In this document: positions 58,828-64,000 of the stretch, in pieces
Layout of the letters: every line of letters starts with the position of its first letter
How positions within the stretch are numbered: the stretch's first letter is position 1
DNA from: Fasciolopsis buskii
Lineage: Eukaryota; Platyhelminthes; Trematoda; Plagiorchiida; Fasciolidae
Reading direction: 5' to 3'
DNA: 64,000 nucleotides
Assembly: GCA_008360955.1 (NCBI GenBank)
Contig: LUCM01005051.1
Span: 84,560 to 148,559, forward strand
Made by a program: the position numbers and the translations under genes
The notes under the pieces: generated by a model
The model's input: the letters and a program-made list of their open reading frames with translations, nothing else
What the model was told of the DNA's origin: nothing
The model's database searches: none

Positions 58828-59600
58828 TTATTCCCCATGAGGTGACTGTTTACCGCCAGACTCCAATGACAGTTTCAACCACATGCTTGCTTTCGGTCCA
58901 AAAATAGATAGACTGTCACGTGAAAGTAATAGCTTGATTTCTGACATCCCGTCATTTTTTTGAGCTCTCAGCTCACGTTCTTCCAACAAATTTGGTCGTT
59001 GATCAATTACTTCTCGTCTCGTAATTGTCGTCCGTTTCATGCAAATCCCAGGAAAAAAGCTGTCCTATCACCTGTACTGCCGTGATTGACTCTATAATCC
59101 CCGTGTCAATTATGAAAGTGAGATGAACCATTACCAAGTGCAACCTCATGTCGTGATTACTGGTGGCCCTTAGAATGAAGACGTAGTGATGCGACGAGAG
59201 AACGACTGTCAACAAACCTCTGGTCAGTCAAGTTTCACGATTTGCTTCGGTATGCTTTCTAAATGTGTCCGGTCTTCCTGCACGAGTGACATAAAGCAGT
59301 ATCAAATGGGCATGTGCAGCGCAAATGGAATTTATTACACGAGAAGCAGCAATTCACCTGCCTTATCCCTTGTTCTGGCTTTTTCTTAGCAGCTGACTTC
59401 TGGACCTCCTAGGTGGACTATCGGTAGGAGGGAAATGTGTCCTTTGAAAATGAACATCGTATTGTTCGGCTGTGTCGTCGGAGACATCGTCCGATCGTTC
59501 AAAAATCACTCGAGCTTCGGCAAATGTTAGAACTTGCTTGTTGAATAACTCCTTCTGAATTTTGGAATGATTTGCTCTATCAGTCAATCGGTCAAGTGAC
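58828..59600 (-). pseudogene. Ty3/gypsy (Mag-like) gag C-terminus and protease, frameshifted
   Basis: On the minus strand a gag-like frame (59587-59363) reads TDRANHSKIQKELFNKQVLT, then FAEARVIFERSDDVSDD. Next, in another frame, come two zinc knuckles of CCHC type: Cys-x2-Cys-x3-His-x4-Cys, then Cys-x2-Cys-x-Lys-x-Gly-His, about 59352-59262. An aspartic protease core follows with FIIDTGIIESI; Asp-Thr-Gly is encoded at 59107-59099, so the catalytic triad is kept. After a frameshift (59040 onward) the protease end reads NDGMSEIKLLLSRDSLSIFG. Order and motifs identify a Ty3/gypsy gag-PR segment, nucleic-acid-binding and processing functions respectively. RT and integrase are not attached downstream; the homology stops near 58828, next to the foldback. 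Confidence 0.75.
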
Positions 59601-59984
59601 TGGACCTCCAGTTGATCTAAAAAGTTACATTTGCACTACTGTGTGTGCAACGTTGGAATGAATTCACGAAATCATGTTTCGGAGGCGCAGACAACAGACT
59701 AAAACTTTGCACGATTCGTAGCTTGGAGATTCACTGAAGCCTTTAGTTTATCAAATAGTACGATGCCGTAGATCGTGAAAATGCCAAGTTATTCAAGAGG
59801 AAATATAAAGAGCGGACACCAGCGGTGAGGAAAGATATCATTTAATTCCCCTTCTCTACCTCTCTCCGGATACTGCACCACAATTGAAACAGTTCAATTC
59901 ACACTTTTATGTCAGTAGAATCAGCACTTCTTTTTAACTACTCAATACTGAGCGGCTCGATTGCACGTCGCTAATTGTAGTATT
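59601..59984. other. stretch between gypsy remnants
   Basis: Probably decayed gag N-terminal or leader sequence on the minus strand, but no motif is visible. Confidence 0.3.
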
Positions 59985-60100
59985 CGAATTCGCAATTAGT
60001 ACATGGAACTCGGCTAGTCGCGGAAGAGCGGATACGAGTTATTAGTAGGTATTGAATTGGCTTCAACCCTATCTACGTGAATGGGGACGATAAGAAGACC
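59985..60100 (+). repeat. R300 dispersed repeat, copy C (truncated)
   Basis: Keeps the 5' third of R300: attagtacatggaactcggc, tattgaattggcttcaaccc and atctacgtgaatg, ending near agaagaccacaaag. Confidence 0.75.
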
Positions 60101-60207
60101 ACAAAGGGTCAGTACGTCGGAGGCAATGAAATTTAATGGAAAGAGACCTCGTATTTTTAGTGACTGCCGCCTGACCCGTAAACACCGTTTGAGCAGAGGT
60201 GCTACTA

Positions 60208-62335
60208 TTGCAGTGGATCCTGAAGGTTTCATGAAATACACACTAGGCAGCTGATACTTCTCGAAAATCTACCCAACGAATGCATAATTGCAAATTCCAC
60301 TGTCACCAACATCCAAGTCAATGACTACAATTACCAGTTTGTGGAGGTTATTCCAGTTCAACCTTCTTCCCTTTGGCCTCCACGTACCATCTGGCATATT
60401 TCAAGCTACCATAGACAAGTTAATTCAAGGGTTGCGTGGAGCACTGACCTACCAGGATGATGTCATTGTCTTGAGTGCCACTAGGGAAAAGCATGATTTA
60501 TTAGTGAAATTAGTACACAGTCGGCCGATCCAGCTGAATGTCTCCGTCAAAGCAAACAAATCTAAGTTTGGTGTCAGCGAGTCAGAATTCCTCGGGTTTA
60601 AAGTCTGTGTGACCGGTTACCAACCAGATCCCGGGCTCTTGAAACCGCTGGCAGGTATGGAATCGCCGATTGACAAATTTCACGTACTTTCCGTTTTGGA
60701 ATGTTAGTAATACTACGGTCTATTCATTCCAAATTTTGCAACAAAATCACAAGCACCGTTCTGAGATCACCGATCAGATGAGTGTCGATGCACCGACTAG
60801 TGCGACAGAAACTTGCGCAGCCTAATCAAAGACATTGCCGGCAGATCAACGCTGGCCTCATTTGCACCAAAAAGATCTACTGTGTTGGTGGCAGACACAT
60901 TCAGTGTGAGAATTGGAGCGGTATTTGAACTAGAAGAAAGCCCGGTTACTTGCATCTCCCGGTCACGCAATACAGCAAAAAGATAGTATTCCCTGGCACA
61001 GAAAGAAGCTCTGGCCTTGTTCTGTGCGATGTGTCGTCTACACCAATACTTGCTTTTGCCTAAAATTCACGATTGCCACTGATCACCAAGCCTTTCAGTT
61101 CCTGTTCAATTAAAACAAATCCGTGGCTAATTTTATGGTTGCATTTATCCACAAATAGAGTATTGCTTTGGTGGCATAAAATTACGGCATTGTGCATCGA
61201 CCTGACAAAGCGATTCCACAAGCCGACTTCTTGTCCTTGTGCTGAAATTTTTCTACAGCGGAATACTGCGACTTCATCACACCAGTTGCACCGGTGTTGG
61301 GGAACCAGCCGTGTAAATTCGTAAAATGTTACTATTATCCGGTCATTTTGTCAATGAAAAAGGGATGACAACCAGAGACGAAGCATAAATATCCGTTTAT
61401 TTGCACATCGGGAAGAGATCAGCATATAACTAGATGGCCTACTGTGTTTGGAGGGCGACTAGTAATACCACATCTCAAAGCAGTTATTGACAATTTGCAT
61501 AAAGGCCATCTTGGAGTGGAGAAGCTGCAGTCTTTTGTTCCACAGATAAGTTGGTAAGTAGAACTGGATGCAGACCTCCGCATGACGGTCAAGAACTGTG
61601 AGGCGTGCTTGTACAAAGCCGATTCTTAACCAAACAACCGGAATCCACGGCCAGAAAGCCACTTTCCTTGGTAGCTTATCCACACAGATTTCTGTGGTCC
61701 ATTCTTGAAACGATGTCACGCTTTGGTATTGACAGATTTCTTTTCCAAATGGCCCGAGGTGTTTCTGACAAGTACGCCGACTAAGTCGTGCCTCGCGACA
61801 CCCGTGTTCGAATAGCGCAGCGGAAAGTTGCCGAAATCTGGAGACCTTCATGGACAACTTCCGCCTACAATATCGAAATGCAACGCATGTATCCACAAAA
61901 AACTCTACCGTGCTATTCAAATCCAGGCGACTACGATGTTTATTGAGATGATTTGATTCGAGTGATGTTGCCTACTTTCGTGACAATGAACTCTGCCCAG
62001 GTTGTGGAATTATTGCGAGACATCTGCGCCAATCAATGGTTGAAAACACTGATCTCAATAATGCAAATATTCTTCGAAAGCATCTCAGTCGGATCAACCG
62101 AGTGTCCCGGATGCCAACTTGAATGACAACCAGGCAGAGAACGAGAATCCAGACAAGACCCGTACACAGTCTACGTCCACTGTACGGATTGGAACACCAT
62201 TTCGGGAGCTAGTTCGCCCCACATGCCAAGTTGATGAAGGATTCTTAAGGAAGGAAGGTTGTGGTGAGTTTATGTGCAACCCGCAAGATGCAGTCCGATA
62301 CAGCTCCCTGCTGGCCTGTGTGGACGAGTAACCAA
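60208..62335 (+). pseudogene. Ty3/gypsy (Mag-like) pol: RT, RNase H, integrase, decayed
   Basis: RT: PEGFMKYT, then FSKIYPTNA where FSKID is expected, so the motif-A catalytic Asp is now Tyr (near 60265). There follows an intact 139-codon frame (60288-60707) with LFQFNLLPFGLH, GIFQATIDKLIQGL, YQDDVIVL (YxDD box) and KSKFGVSESEFLGFKV. RNase H: VLVADTFS, GAVFELEESPVTCIS and AQKEALALF (60880-61030), with the catalytic Asp and Glu present but stops between. Integrase: zinc-finger part LHKGHLGVEK and NCEACLYKA (61490-61615), then IHTDFCGPF with the first catalytic Asp and FFSKWPEVFLT (61675-61770). The segment holding the second and third acidic residues is missing. A pol C-terminus (VRIGTPFRELVRP, 62119-62331) closes the element. 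Multiple stops and frameshifts make it dead. The domain order RT-RH-IN is that of Ty3/gypsy. Confidence 0.85.
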
Positions 62336-62399
62336 TAGGAGCCGGGACGACAAGCGACAGTGGTTGAAAATGTCACTGGAGTCTCCTCATGAGGAAACA

Positions 62400-62520
62400 A
62401 AATATTTTATCTTTTACTTTCTTTGTTAGTGAAATATAAATGTACATCATTTTTCAGGAAGGGGTTTGCAGCCAACGGATGGCTGCCAAGTGGGGAAGTT
62501 GGCCGGTACTTCCTAGTAAT
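62400..62520 (-). repeat. tRNA-derived SINE, 3' part only
   Basis: The minus strand matches the body and tail of the 19100 copy: ggccaacttccccacttggc, agccatccgttggctgc, ttcctgaaaaatgatgtac and aaagtaaaagataaaa. The tRNA head with the boxes is missing; homology breaks near 62510. Confidence 0.75.
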
Positions 62521-62559
62521 TCATACCCAGTCGTTACCGTGACTGATGACTGACTGAAC

Positions 62560-64000
62560 TCCATATATATATTGCAAACCAAATACTACAGTCATCCCTA
62601 AATTCAAATCTCATGTGATCTTCATTTAATTCGCTGGAAAGAAAGTGTGTGAACAGAGATGGGATGAAGATGCGTTGTTTATCTGTGGCTGAGTGGATTA
62701 AGTGCAAATGTCTACAACTGACCAAACTGCCACCCAATTGTTCCTCTCAAGCAGATCAGCTTAGGCATATAAAAAACATGGAGGGAGCATTCACTCCAAT
62801 CGCTTTAATTTCATGGATATTTAAAAATCTAATTAGGTGAAAATTTTCAGTGTTAGTACTAAGAGATTAAAGTGTTTTCGAAATTATTCATGATTTAGCA
62901 TTACCCCTCAGTCCACCATTTGGAACTCATAGAATCACTTAACTTCTGCATTATCCTTGTCACAATTCATCGTCGGTGGATATCCACCTTTGTCTCAATA
63001 AGATGGGGACATGGAAGGAAGGACTCCCTGTCGAACGGCTTATCTATAATGCCATTCGTGGCAGTTCTCAATGATTCATTGAAAATCAACACTGTGTGAA
63101 AGATCCCGTGTCGGATACTGGAATTTGCAGGACGCAGACCATTGTGCAGTAGGTGTACGTCTTCATGGCGAGGACGAAATCTGCAGAAGGCAAAGTCAAT
63201 ATAGTCAACATCGCAGAGTTTGGCTATTTGGTAGTTTCTTTTTGGTACGTGATTTGATTTGACTTTTCAAAGTGGTTCTTCACGCAGTATAGATATCAAA
63301 TTTGTCTTCGAAAACTACGGAAGCATGGCACAGCTGTTTCAGGCCTGTTGGAAGCCATGGACATGGCAGATCTACCACGCCAAAATTAGGACCCCGACCT
63401 GGGACAAACGATTGTGAGTCCGGTGAATGCCTTGGACATTTCGTTAGCATAGAAGATTTTTAAAGCTTTCTCGAACTTTATCTTAAAACCCAATACCTGT
63501 CGGTCAATAATTTTCAAGGTCGTAGAACGCTAGGTCACACTAATGTTCTCCTACCGAGAGAAAGATTATCGCTAAGCTGGTGTTCGACAGTCGAGCAAAT
63601 CCGTAAAAGATTGATATAATATCATATGATTAAGTTAAGCAAACTTTTGAGAGCTTGCTGCTTCGCGACCCGGTCGGATAACTTCCATGAAGAATGCAGC
63701 AGTTGTGCAATCAGGTAGACGTTGAGTGACTATCCAGAGGACCACTCGCATTGGAAACGAAGTCGCGGATAACTGACCGTAGGGGTGAATCACAAATCAA
63801 GTCAGGTATGGCTGTAAGTGTAGCGCGTCCGAACGACTCGAGCTCACTCCACAGAAATGAAAACGCGAGTGGACGATCGATATGTGGCTTGCCTAACAGT
63901 CAGTAATCACCAAAACACACGAAATAATATGCTCGCGACAGGTATGACAGTTCGCGATATCACGTGATATTATGAACGAAATGAGTGCTATCAGATTCAC
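62560..64000. other. stretch without a recognisable gene
   Basis: Only short frames (up to 67 codons, 62534-62737 and 62649-62840) without motifs or splice support. Confidence 0.4.

Noticed and set aside
1..64000. CRISPR arrays, bacterial operons, rRNA genes
   Set aside because: No regularly spaced identical repeats, no Shine-Dalgarno-led gene clusters and no rRNA-like conserved blocks were seen.

Overview
The window is eukaryotic, repeat-rich and gene-poor. No open frame continues for more than about 290 codons apart from those running through the assembly gap. Coding-like stretches are short, scattered, and bounded by GT/AG splice signals. Most recognisable protein sequence belongs to decayed retroelements: Penelope-like elements (PLE) with a GIY-YIG endonuclease, CR1/jockey-like non-LTR elements, and Ty3/gypsy (Mag-like) elements. 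With tRNA-derived SINEs and abundant microsatellites, this fits an invertebrate nuclear genome; a digenean fluke is my best guess, as inference only. There are no bacterial operons, CRISPR arrays or ribosomal RNA genes.

Layout. 0-5 kb: simple repeats, the first copy of a ~105-bp dispersed repeat (called R105 here) and a minus-strand CR1-like fossil (2.47-3.73 kb). 5-22 kb: mostly unannotatable DNA with a few plus-strand candidate exons, a PLE C-terminal fragment with its terminal repeat (9.0-9.5 kb), SINEs and R105 copy 2. 22.3-26 kb: a PLE N-terminal ORF preceded by its terminal repeat, then an N-gap (24827-25497), then a PLE GIY-YIG C-terminus followed by the same terminal repeat. 28.5 kb: R105 copy 3 with an inverted partner. 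29.6-44.2 kb: minus-strand candidate exons, the best at 38008-38479 and 43342-44192, interrupted by a plus-strand CR1-like fossil (32.8-34.35 kb). 46-54 kb: R105 copy 4, a SINE, plus-strand candidate exons including a phase-compatible two-exon model (52626-53578). 54.3-54.9 kb: a minus-strand two-exon leucine-rich candidate with a 53-nt intron. 55-62.5 kb: a transposon cluster with three direct copies of a second repeat (R300), a SINE joined to a PLE terminal repeat, a ~245-bp near-perfect foldback, a minus-strand gypsy gag-protease remnant and a plus-strand gypsy RT-RNaseH-integrase remnant. 62.5-64 kb: nothing recognisable.

How it fits together. I see no host pathway. The coherent content is mobile DNA: every retroelement examined is truncated, frameshifted or has lost a catalytic residue, so autonomous copies must lie elsewhere. 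The most interesting structural signals are R105, whose minus strand folds like a degenerate hammerhead ribozyme, and the foldback at 58.5 kb. Host exons are offered as candidates; none could be assigned to a known family with confidence.
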